From Candidatus Pelagibacter sp. (lineage in GTDB: Bacteria > Pseudomonadota > Alphaproteobacteria > Pelagibacterales > Pelagibacteraceae), in the NCBI GenBank assembly GCA_028226535.1, contig JAOJEG010000024.1:1-9241 (forward strand): a stretch of DNA of 9,241 nucleotides. The letters run 5' to 3'. The notes beneath the pieces are model-generated. The model was not told where the DNA came from, did not search any database, and was given only the letters and a program-made list of their open reading frames with translations. Position numbers and translations under genes: made by a program. Positions 1 to 6,386 of the stretch are shown here, piece by piece (position 1 is the stretch's first letter; every line of letters starts with the position of its first letter).

Positions 1-393
1 TTAAATCATCACTCTGGCTACAAAGGTCAAGTTGAAATCAAAAATTCAGACTTACTAAATTCAAAAAAAGTTGTTTACCTGGAAGCTGATGTTGGAGATG
101 TAGTTTTACTTCACCGACACTCCGCACACTGTTCTATTCCAAATAAATCAAATTCTTTTAGAATTAGTGCTGATCTAAGATATAATAAAGCTGGTCAAAC
201 TTCAGGTCGAGAACCGTTACCCAGTTTTTATGTTAAAAGTAAAAATAAAAAAAATATTGCTGTTTTAAATTTTCAACAATGGCTTGCTCTTTGGGAAAAA
301 GCTAAAGAAAAATGTATTCCACGTAAATATGCCTTTAAATATCCTTTGCCAACGTTTAAAAATAGCAAAAGAGATCTTTCAAAACTAATATAA
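1..393 (+). CDS. Phytanoyl-CoA dioxygenase (PhyH) family protein, C-terminal part
   Basis: This is the last 130 codons of a gene whose start lies left of the window; the frame is open from base 1 to TAA at 391-393. PhyH-family enzymes are non-haem Fe(II)/2-oxoglutarate oxygenases that hydroxylate small molecules or acyl chains. The visible part is the second half of the double-stranded beta-helix. The segment GDVVLLHRHSAHCSIPN (fragment residues 32-48) carries the distal iron-binding histidine, most likely His43. About 11 residues later comes Arg54 in FRISADLRY, the usual 2-oxoglutarate carboxylate anchor. The HxD motif with the other two iron ligands would be upstream and cannot be seen. The tail (about residues 95-130) is basic and looks soluble. 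The stop is 12 bases before the permease ATG, so the two genes are probably co-transcribed. The family is clear; the substrate cannot be told. Confidence 0.85.
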   Translation, partial: LNHHSGYKGQVEIKNSDLLNSKKVVYLEADVGDVVLLHRHSAHCSIPNKSNSFRISADLRYNKAGQTSGREPLPSFYVKSKNKKNIAVLNFQQWLALWEKAKEKCIPRKYAFKYPLPTFKNSKRDLSKLI

Positions 394-405
394 AAAAATA
401 AATAA

Positions 406-1326
406 ATGAATTCAGTAACTACCCGGGTCTATTCGGTAGACTTTTTTTTAGCAATTCTTGGCTACTCTTTATTCGTTATCATGGATTCTATAGCAAAAGA
501 GTTAACAAATTATTATCATGTGACACAAATAATTTTTATTAACTCCATATCGGCATTACTTCCAATTTTACTTTATACGCAAGTTAGAAATTCCTGGAAA
601 AAAATTAAAACTAAAAACTTCCTTGTTCATTTAGTTAGAGCTGTAACTTTAATTATTTCAATGGGATTATTTTTTCTTTGTATAAATAAACTTCCGCTTA
701 CAACAATGTATAGTATCATCTTCTTTACACCCTTTGTATTGACAATTGGATCTGTAATTTTTTTAAAAGAAAAAGTTAGCTGGAGAAGATATACAGCTAT
801 ATTAGTTGGTTTCATTGGAACAATAATTGCAATTGATCCTTTTGGAACAGAAATAAATAATTATGTACTATTGGCATTATTAATACCAATTTTTTCCTCA
901 GTAGGTCATTTATTAGTCAAAAAATATGGTCAATCAGAGAGTGTCTATTCATTTTTAATAATTGGAAAATTAATTTTAATTATAATTTCTGGTGTGATTA
1001 CATTTGAACTTTATATTCCAATGACAAAAACAGATTTTTTTTTAAATTTTAATGCAGGTTTATTAAGAGGGATGGGAATGATTTTTATTATAAATTCTGC
1101 GCGACATCTTCCTGCTTCTATATTTGCAAATACACAATATATCCAATTATTCATAGGTGCATTAATTGGTTTTTATGTATTTAATGAAATTCCAACTTGG
1201 AATATTTATTTAGGAAATGTTTTTATAATTGGAGCTGGAATTTATATTGTTTTAAGAGAGATAAAACTTTCTAGAAATATTGTTTCAAATTCAATAAGAC
1301 CAACAACAATTTCAATAAAAAAGTAA
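406..1326 (+). CDS. EamA/DMT-superfamily membrane permease
   Basis: A 306-residue integral inner-membrane protein of the drug/metabolite transporter superfamily, whose members usually have ten transmembrane helices made of two EamA repeats. Hydrophobic segments run through most of the protein, starting at about residues 11-26. The first EamA signature closes around residues 106-144 (FFTPFVLTIGSVIFLKEKVS, then a glycine-rich helix). The second lies at about 243-284 (QYIQLFIGALIGFYVFNE, then another glycine-rich helix). The length is normal for the family, and the C-terminal tail (285-306) is basic, as expected for a cytoplasmic end. ATG 406 is chosen because it gives a full first helix and lies 12 bases after the dioxygenase stop; no clear ribosome binding site precedes it. 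It probably imports or exports a small metabolite linked to its neighbours, but the substrate is unknown. Confidence 0.85.
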   Translation: MNSVTTRVYSVDFFLAILGYSLFVIMDSIAKELTNYYHVTQIIFINSISALLPILLYTQVRNSWKKIKTKNFLVHLVRAVTLIISMGLFFLCINKLPLTTMYSIIFFTPFVLTIGSVIFLKEKVSWRRYTAILVGFIGTIIAIDPFGTEINNYVLLALLIPIFSSVGHLLVKKYGQSESVYSFLIIGKLILIIISGVITFELYIPMTKTDFFLNFNAGLLRGMGMIFIINSARHLPASIFANTQYIQLFIGALIGFYVFNEIPTWNIYLGNVFIIGAGIYIVLREIKLSRNIVSNSIRPTTISIKK

Positions 1327-1363
1327 GTTATTTAATTTAAGTTTAAATTATATATAAGGAAAT

Positions 1364-2287
1364 ATGACTAAAATCTTAATAACAGAGTTTATTAATCAAG
1401 ATAGTTTAAACGATCTAAATAATATTTTTGAAATCAAATTTGATGAAAAGCTTTGGGAAAAAAATGAAGAGCTTACTGAAATTATTAGAGATTATGATGG
1501 TTTAATTGTTAGAAATAAAACCCAAGTAAGTAAACATATTTTATCTAACGCTAAAAATTTAAAATTTATTGGAAGGTTGGGTGTTGGTTTAGACAATATT
1601 GATACTGAATTTTGTAAAACAAAAAATATTCATGTTCAACCGGCAACAGGTATGAATGCAGACTCTGTTGCTGAATATGTGGTTTCATCTTCAATGTCCT
1701 TGATAAAAAAAATTCCAATACTTCATAGTGGAACAATCAAAGGTAATTGGCCTAGAACTACTATTAAATCTGCTGAAATAAATGGAAAGTGTATTGGAGT
1801 AGTAGGTTTTGGCACAATCGGTAGAAAGGTTGCAGACTACAGTTTGAAAAATGGTCTAAATGTTTTAGCTTATGATCCTTATATTAATGAGTTAGGTGAT
1901 AACGAAAAAGATTATAGATTATCTTCATTAGAAAACATATTTCGAAATGCAGATATTGTTTCTTTACATCTGCCATTAACTGAAGAGACAAAAAATCTAA
2001 TCAATAAGTCTTCATTCTCTAAAATGCAAAAACAACCAATAATAATTAATACGTCAAGAGGTAGTGTTGTAAATGAAAATGATCTTATAGAGGCTTATAA
2101 TAAAAATTTAATTTCAGGTTTTGCATTAGATGTTTTTGAAAATGAACCCATTACAAATGATTTATATGATAAAATAAAACCTGATATGAATTGTATTCTT
2201 ACACCACATATTTCAGGAGTTACAACAGAGTCAAATATAAGAGTAAGTAATTTTATCATAAAAAAGACGATCGAATTTTTTAAATAA
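1364..2287 (+). CDS. NAD-dependent D-2-hydroxyacid dehydrogenase
   Basis: A complete 307-residue cytoplasmic enzyme of the D-isomer-specific 2-hydroxyacid dehydrogenase family, which interconverts 2-hydroxy and 2-keto acids. The N-terminal substrate domain includes GRLGVGLDNID (70-80). The Rossmann nucleotide site is GFGTIG (148-153), followed by an acidic residue, Asp171 in AYDP, which favours NAD over NADP. The catalytic triad is complete: Arg232 in TSRG, Glu261 in the NEP of the DVFENEP motif, and His282 in TPHISG. There is no ACT or other regulatory domain, so it is shorter than classical SerA. It starts 37 bases after the permease. AAGGA at 1356-1360 is a plausible if close ribosome binding site. 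The start MTKILITEF, the NRTQV-like segment (NKTQV) and PATG (93-96) recall annotated (S)-sulfolactate dehydrogenase SlcC-like proteins. That is from memory, so no symbol is given; phosphoglycerate, glycerate or another hydroxyacid is equally possible. Confidence 0.9.
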   Translation: MTKILITEFINQDSLNDLNNIFEIKFDEKLWEKNEELTEIIRDYDGLIVRNKTQVSKHILSNAKNLKFIGRLGVGLDNIDTEFCKTKNIHVQPATGMNADSVAEYVVSSSMSLIKKIPILHSGTIKGNWPRTTIKSAEINGKCIGVVGFGTIGRKVADYSLKNGLNVLAYDPYINELGDNEKDYRLSSLENIFRNADIVSLHLPLTEETKNLINKSSFSKMQKQPIIINTSRGSVVNENDLIEAYNKNLISGFALDVFENEPITNDLYDKIKPDMNCILTPHISGVTTESNIRVSNFIIKKTIEFFK

Positions 2288-3362
2288 TTATCTCGTTCAA
2301 TTTAACTACTCTTCCAAGCTTAATAGACATTTCTGCAGCCTCACCTACAGCAACTGCGATCAAACCATCTTTTAAAGATACCTCCGGATTTAATTTATTT
2401 TTTACGGCATTTATAAAGGCTAAATGTTCATAATAAGTTGATCCATGATGGTGACCTGCCTCAAGTATTTTTGAGTCAACACTAATAGTCTCTAATTTAG
2501 TTTTTCCATCTCTCATACCAATTCTAAGATTAGAAGAAGTTAAACCAGACTCATTTGATGGAACTGAAGTTTCAATTTTACCAATATTTCCAATGGCAAT
2601 TAACTCCTCTTGCATTTCAGAATTTTCAGCAAACATACAAAGCTCTAACATGCTTCTTGAACCATTCTCAAAATTTACAATTACATATGCGTTATCAATA
2701 ATATCTGGTTTTTTTCCATCATACATCTCATTTAAATGATTAACATCTTGTCCCCCACTTGCATAAACACTTATAGGATCACTTTTGGTTATAAAACGCA
2801 TTAAATCAAAAAAATGACAGCACTTTTCAACTAATGTACCACCTGTATTTTTTTCAAATCTATTCCAATCATTTACTTTTTTTAAAAAAGGAAATCTATG
2901 CTCTCTAATTGTTAAAGTTTTTAAGTCACCAATTGTTTTGTTATGTATTTCTGTAATTAATTTTGCTACAGGTGGCATGAATCTGTACTCCATTGCAGTC
3001 CAAAATACTGAAGGATAATCTTTAGTTAATTTTTCTATTTCTAAACAATCTTTAGTAGTGGTACACAAAGGTTTTTCAACCAATATATGTTTTTTAGTTT
3101 TAATAACATCTTTTAAAATCTGAATATGTGTATAATTAGGAGATGATATTATATAAACATCGACTAAATTTTCTTTAATCAAATCAAGATGATTATTAAA
3201 ACAGGCAACTTCTTTTTTAATTAATTCTTGGCACTGTTTTATAGACTCATCGTGCGGGTCTGAAAGCGCAACTACTTCAGCTTCATTAATTAAAGATAAA
3301 TTTAAAATATGTTCTCGAGCCATTGTACCGGCTCCTATTATTCCATATTTGATCTTTTCCAT
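2280..3362 (-). CDS. Gfo/Idh/MocA family NAD(P)-dependent oxidoreductase
   Basis: A complete 360-residue cytoplasmic dehydrogenase. The family oxidises sugars, inositols, amino-sugar derivatives and related polyols. The N-terminal Rossmann fold has GIIGAGTMA (7-15), with the dinucleotide GxGxxA at 10-15 and an acidic residue at Asp35 (ALSDP). The family signature EKPL is at 96-99, supplying the conserved lysine Lys97. The catalytic-domain motif GGTLVEKCCHFFDLMR (174-189) supplies the probable catalytic His183 and Asp186. Together with the preceding EHRFPF and NDWNRF segments it marks a distinct subgroup. ATG at 3360-3362 is the natural start because the Rossmann strand begins at once. The gene follows the di-heme peroxidase by 31 bases on the same strand and is likely co-transcribed with it. 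No Shine-Dalgarno is visible. Its end overlaps the convergent dehydrogenase by 8 bases. The substrate is unknown. Confidence 0.9.
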   Translation of the reverse strand: MEKIKYGIIGAGTMAREHILNLSLINEAEVVALSDPHDESIKQCQELIKKEVACFNNHLDLIKENLVDVYIISSPNYTHIQILKDVIKTKKHILVEKPLCTTTKDCLEIEKLTKDYPSVFWTAMEYRFMPPVAKLITEIHNKTIGDLKTLTIREHRFPFLKKVNDWNRFEKNTGGTLVEKCCHFFDLMRFITKSDPISVYASGGQDVNHLNEMYDGKKPDIIDNAYVIVNFENGSRSMLELCMFAENSEMQEELIAIGNIGKIETSVPSNESGLTSSNLRIGMRDGKTKLETISVDSKILEAGHHHGSTYYEHLAFINAVKNKLNPEVSLKDGLIAVAVGEAAEMSIKLGRVVKLNEIII

Positions 3363-3393
3363 TTTTGCGTTGTATCAGTTTAATTAAATAAAA

Positions 3394-4731
3394 TTAATCA
3401 ATTGTTAGTCCACTCGGTACTTTTTTTGGTTTACCAAGAGGTCTCTTATTTCCACTTACACCAGTAAGAGACTCTAAAAAAGACACAAGTTGATCAATTT
3501 CTTTATCATTTAAATCTATGGGTTTAATATCAATACTTGATATTATTCTATCTTGCTCTCTTTTATCAGAAAAAGTCACAAAATCGATTTGCTCCAACCA
3601 AGGAGCCTTTGGTAAATTAGCATACTCAGGTTTCCAATTTTTATTCATTTCAATTGGATTTAAATGATGTTTTATTATTCCTTTAAGTGTTGGGTAAGCT
3701 CCATTATGACCATAAGGAGCTGTTAAAGAAACATTTCTTAATGCAGGTGTCTTAAATTTATACATATCATTTAAGTCATCTGTTTCAACCATTCGCCCAA
3801 CATCACGCGCATAAGGATCAAAAGGTCTTGTTCGTCCAGGTCCAAATTGTGGAATTCCTATAGAATGAAATTTTTGGTCAGACAATAATGATCCTGAGTG
3901 ACATGAGCTACAATTTGCTTTTCCATAAAATAATTTCATCCCTTTAATTTGATTTGAATTTAAAGCTGATTTGTTTCCATTTAAATATTTATCAAAAGGA
4001 GAGTCAAAGGATGTCCATTCGTGAATTTCAAAAGCTGCAATTGAATTTACTATATGTGTGATATTAATATCCAATGCGCTATCAACATCCTCAAAAGCAT
4101 TTTTAAACAAATCAACATATTCAGGAATTCCTCTTATTCTATGTTCAATTACAGGCCAAACCCTATCAATTCTCATACTATCTTTACCAACTTTTGAGAC
4201 CAAACCTATAATTTCATTTTCACCTGGATTTCCAGCCATTTCAAATTGTCTTGTCATCGGAAATAATGCTTGAACAGCAACTATATTATCAAGACCTTTT
4301 GGTAGCAGTTCTTGTGCTGGGGTATTAAAACCATTACCAAATATATTTGATTTAGTTACCCTACCGTCATGCAATAATGTTGTTATATCTTTAAATCCTA
4401 AATTCCATAAAGCTAAAGCATTTCTAGGAATACGTTTTTTAATTTTATCAACACCTGATCCTGCTGTCCTACTTAATCCAATTCCATGTCCTCCTTCACC
4501 AATTCCTAATGAAAGTCCATCAGAACCACCTAAATTATGGCTATGACAAGTTGCACATGCAATATTTCGATTGGCAGATAAAATTTTATCGTGGAACAAA
4601 AGTCTGCCAATTTTAACTTTTTCTATATCAACTTTATGAAAATCATCGCTCTTTAATGGTTTTGGTAATTCTGTTGCGTATGATTTATTTACTGAAATAA
4701 GAAATGGAACTATAAATAAAATAATTTTTAT
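3394..4731 (-). CDS. Exported di-heme cytochrome c peroxidase / MauG-like protein, non-canonical start
   Basis: A 445-residue protein if read from the ATA codon at 4731-4729. The residues read (I or M)KIILFIVPFLISVNKSYA, then TE, an ideal Sec signal peptide cut after residue 19. Two c-type haem sites follow, CATCH (59-63) and CSSCH (274-278). Conserved CCP/MauG segments include WNLGF (109-113), KTPALRNV (327-334) and PYGHNGAYPTL (339-349). The C-terminal helix ends in FLESLTG. The domain order matches periplasmic di-haem peroxidases, which reduce peroxide or catalyse MauG-type oxidations with electrons from small cytochromes. Met314 in GRMVETDD might be a haem ligand, but this is uncertain. 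No in-frame ATG, GTG or TTG lies between TTG 4926-4924 (deep inside the antisense of the next gene) and TTG 4599-4597 (which would delete the signal peptide). The start is therefore ATA, a mutated ATG, or a sequence error. The Gfo/Idh/MocA gene follows 31 bases downstream. Confidence 0.85.
   Translation of the reverse strand: MKIILFIVPFLISVNKSYATELPKPLKSDDFHKVDIEKVKIGRLLFHDKILSANRNIACATCHSHNLGGSDGLSLGIGEGGHGIGLSRTAGSGVDKIKKRIPRNALALWNLGFKDITTLLHDGRVTKSNIFGNGFNTPAQELLPKGLDNIVAVQALFPMTRQFEMAGNPGENEIIGLVSKVGKDSMRIDRVWPVIEHRIRGIPEYVDLFKNAFEDVDSALDINITHIVNSIAAFEIHEWTSFDSPFDKYLNGNKSALNSNQIKGMKLFYGKANCSSCHSGSLLSDQKFHSIGIPQFGPGRTRPFDPYARDVGRMVETDDLNDMYKFKTPALRNVSLTAPYGHNGAYPTLKGIIKHHLNPIEMNKNWKPEYANLPKAPWLEQIDFVTFSDKREQDRIISSIDIKPIDLNDKEIDQLVSFLESLTGVSGNKRPLGKPKKVPSGLTID
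4688..4716 (+). promoter_or_regulatory. Candidate sigma-70-like promoter for the Sel1-repeat gene
   Basis: TTTACT at 4688-4693 (4 of 6 with TTGACA) and TATAAA at 4711-4716 (5 of 6 with TATAAT) are separated by exactly 17 bases. A transcript would start near 4723, leaving a leader of roughly 9 bases before ATG 4732. The elements lie inside the signal-peptide codons of the di-haem gene on the other strand, the only place left for a promoter because the two genes have no spacer. Such matches are common by chance in AT-rich DNA. Confidence 0.35.
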
Positions 4732-5202
4732 ATGATTAAGTATATCTTTATAATTTTGTTTATCCCATCCATAGTTTTTGCAGAAATTGAAAATGCTAGA
4801 GACTTGATGGAAGCTGGAAAATTTAAAGAAGCTATGGAAGAACTTATGCCAGCTGCTAGATCTGGGAATGCAGATGCTGAAGAACTTATTGGAATTATGT
4901 ACGCTATGGGTCTTGGAGTTAAACAAGATGATGTTAGAGCCTTTGAGTGGTATCTTAGATCTTCTATGAAAGGTCACCCTGGTGCTCAATCTGGTGTTGG
5001 ATGGTACTATGAAATTGGAAGAGGTCTTCCCGCTCCTGATCTTGTTAGAGCTTACATGTGGTATGGACTTTCTGCTATAGGTGGAGATCCTGATGCTGCA
5101 ATTTCTCAGGAAGAAGTTGTAAAGAAAATGACTCCTGAACAAATTGAAAAAGCTCATATACTCATAAAAGATTACAAATCTTGGATATATCCTTTTAGAT
5201 AA
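4732..5202 (+). CDS. Exported Sel1-repeat (TPR-like) protein
   Basis: A complete 156-residue secreted or periplasmic protein. The start MIKYIFIILFIPSIVFA is a short Sec signal peptide, probably cut after Ala17. The mature part begins with a helical pair (20-38), then two Sel1-like repeats. One runs from about residue 41 to 77, with AxxGxxxAxxxxGxxYxxGxGV spacing ending in AFEWYLRSS. The second runs from about 78 to 115 (GHPGAQSGVGWYYEIGRG, then RAYMWYGLSA). A charged tail, including MTPEQIEKA, follows. Sel1 repeats are alpha-helical solenoids that bind partner proteins; no catalytic residues are expected. ATG 4732 is chosen because it starts the signal peptide exactly. It directly abuts the ATA codon of the divergent di-haem gene, so the two exported proteins may act together, which is inference. 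A 60-base sample (4801-4860) is 40% GC, well above the neighbouring genes. Confidence 0.85.
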   Translation: MIKYIFIILFIPSIVFAEIENARDLMEAGKFKEAMEELMPAARSGNADAEELIGIMYAMGLGVKQDDVRAFEWYLRSSMKGHPGAQSGVGWYYEIGRGLPAPDLVRAYMWYGLSAIGGDPDAAISQEEVVKKMTPEQIEKAHILIKDYKSWIYPFR

Positions 5203-5228
5203 CAGGGCGAATAAAAATCCGCCCCGTT
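5201..5228. terminator. Hairpin between convergent Sel1 and dctP genes, probable bidirectional terminator
   Basis: AACAGGGCG (5201-5209) pairs with CGCCCCGTT (5220-5228) with one A-C mismatch and a loop of about 10 AT-rich bases. It is the most GC-rich patch in the surrounding non-coding DNA. The left arm includes the last two bases of the Sel1 stop codon, and dctP ends 16 bases beyond the right arm. Neither strand has a long U run directly after the stem, so efficiency is uncertain. Its position between two convergent genes supports termination or 3'-end protection for both. Confidence 0.55.
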
Positions 5229-5243
5229 AAAAATAATTTAAAA

Positions 5244-6296
5244 TTATAAATCTTTTTTATAAGCGCTTGATGCTTGTTTCTCAGCACTTGCTACAGCTTT
5301 AGTTAAAGCGTTGAAAATTTCTTTTCCACCTTTAACATTAGATTTAAACCAATCATAAACTGGACTCGCAGCTTTTTTAAAGCCAGCTTTTTGATCAGGT
5401 GTTGGAACATATAGATCACCACCACCAGCTACAAAATCTTCGTAAGCCTTGATTGATTTTCTTTTAGGAGAAGCAAATGTTGCTTGTTGTAAAGCATAAA
5501 ATCCATCAGTCACAACTCTTTTAAGATCAGTTGGCATAGAGCTATATTTTGCGTTGTTCATCCACCAAAGTGCTCCCATATATGCGTGTCCGTCTAAAGT
5601 TACATATTTTAAACCAGCATCAGGAAACTTCATGTTCATGATATCAGTTATTCCATTTTTTGAACCTTCAACCACACCAGTTTGGAAAGATGTAAATAAT
5701 TCAGGCCACGGAATAGGAGTTGGTGAAGCACCTAAAGCTTTTACAAGCTCTTGAGGTAAATCAGCTACTACAGTTCTAATTTTTAGACCTTTCATATCAG
5801 ATGGTTCTGCAATTCTTCTTTTTGTATTTGCAAAATTTCTCCAACCACCTGTGTTACCAATAGTCATTAACCTAATTGTATCGTTAGAGTCTTTCAGAGC
5901 CATTTTTCTCATAGTTCTTACAAAATCCCCCTGCATAACATCTTCAGCAATTCTATCATTAGCCATTAGATAAGGTAAATCTAAAACCTGAACATACGGG
6001 AAAACTCCTGCAGCTCCACCAGAGGTAGATATGTAAATATCTATACTTCCATCAGATACACCTTGAAGACACTCTGCACCTTTTGAACAAAGTTGAGTAC
6101 CCACAAAAAGCTCTACAGCTATTTTTCCATTAGATGCTGCTTCAACATAGTTTTTAAAAACTACGGCACCATCATAGTCTTCATCTTGATCATTAGAATT
6201 CATTGTCATTCTTAAATTGTAATCGGCAGCAGAAACTGAAGCTGTGAATCCAATTAATAATAATAATGAAAAAAATGATTTAATTAACTTATTCAT
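5244..6296 (-). CDS. dctP: TRAP transporter periplasmic solute-binding protein, DctP family
   Basis: A complete 350-residue exported receptor that captures an organic anion in the periplasm and delivers it to the DctQM membrane unit. Residues 1-23 are a Sec signal peptide (a Lys-rich start, a leucine-rich core, then ASVSA before ADYNL). The mature protein keeps the DctP layout. GLKIRTVVADLPQE (170-183) contains Arg174, the expected carboxylate-binding arginine. IPWPELFTSFQTGVVEG (195-211) forms the conserved loop-helix near the ligand cleft. Cys70 and Cys76 (QLCSKGAECLQ) could form a disulfide, which is an inference. GAGAGGG-like GAGAGGG (plus-strand 6305-6311, reverse-complemented) sits 8 bases before ATG and is the clearest ribosome binding site in the window. 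It is the last gene of the operon, 84 bases after dctM. A 60-base sample (5701-5760) is 45% GC, consistent with high expression. The ligand is unknown. Confidence 0.92.
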   Translation of the reverse strand: MNKLIKSFFSLLLLIGFTASVSAADYNLRMTMNSNDQDEDYDGAVVFKNYVEAASNGKIAVELFVGTQLCSKGAECLQGVSDGSIDIYISTSGGAAGVFPYVQVLDLPYLMANDRIAEDVMQGDFVRTMRKMALKDSNDTIRLMTIGNTGGWRNFANTKRRIAEPSDMKGLKIRTVVADLPQELVKALGASPTPIPWPELFTSFQTGVVEGSKNGITDIMNMKFPDAGLKYVTLDGHAYMGALWWMNNAKYSSMPTDLKRVVTDGFYALQQATFASPKRKSIKAYEDFVAGGGDLYVPTPDQKAGFKKAASPVYDWFKSNVKGGKEIFNALTKAVASAEKQASSAYKKDL

Positions 6297-6323
6297 AATT
6301 ATTTCCCTCTCTTTAATATTTAT

Positions 6324-6338
6324 GTATAGAGACTATAC
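6324..6338. repeat. Perfect 6+3+6 inverted repeat upstream of dctP, candidate operator
   Basis: GTATAG (6324-6329), AGA, CTATAC (6333-6338) is a perfect dyad with a 3-base centre. It lies 28 bases upstream of the dctP start and overlaps a -10-like TATAGT read on the minus strand (6337-6332). It is the kind of site a dimeric repressor could use; a short RNA hairpin is the alternative. No regulator gene is present in the window. Confidence 0.35.
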
Positions 6339-6359
6339 TTAAATTTATAAAAGAGTCTA
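6332..6359 (-). promoter_or_regulatory. Candidate internal promoter for dctP
   Basis: On the minus strand TAGACT (6359-6354) and TATAGT (6337-6332, 5 of 6 with TATAAT) are 16 bases apart. A start near 6325 would give a leader of about 28 bases containing the GAGAGGG ribosome binding site. TRAP receptors are usually needed in excess over their membrane subunits, so a private promoter would make sense. AT richness makes the match only suggestive. Confidence 0.3.
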
Positions 6360-6367
6360 TTATCTGA

Positions 6368-6386
6368 AAATAACTAAAAGTTATTT
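6368..6386 (-). other. Inverted repeat at the dctM stop, possible RNA hairpin
   Basis: AAATAACT (6368-6375) and AGTTATTT (6379-6386) are perfect 8-base complements around a 3-base loop. The dctM stop codon (6383-6381) is inside the stem. In dctM mRNA this would form a small AU-rich stem-loop at the end of the coding region, before the 84-base gap to dctP. It might slow 3' decay or weakly terminate transcription; the stem is too AU-rich for more certainty. Confidence 0.3.

Noticed and set aside
627..815. Minus-strand ORF of 62 codons
   Set aside because: Antisense of the EamA permease with no features of its own.
1333..1350. 8-base AT-only inverted repeat before the first dehydrogenase
   Set aside because: Only A and T in the arms with a 2-base centre; expected by chance at this composition and too weak for a terminator or operator claim.
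4058..4273. Plus-strand ORF of 71 codons
   Set aside because: Antisense of the well-conserved central part of the di-haem peroxidase, with no domain or upstream signals of its own.
4732..5157. 142-codon N-terminal extension of the di-haem protein, from ATG 5157 on the minus strand
   Set aside because: It is the exact antisense of the Sel1 gene. It is rich in Ser, Phe, His and Lys with no recognisable domain, and it would bury the signal peptide in the interior.
5554..5754. Plus-strand ORF of 66 codons
   Set aside because: Antisense of dctP, over the conserved ligand-cleft segment; it is explained by the codon use of dctP.
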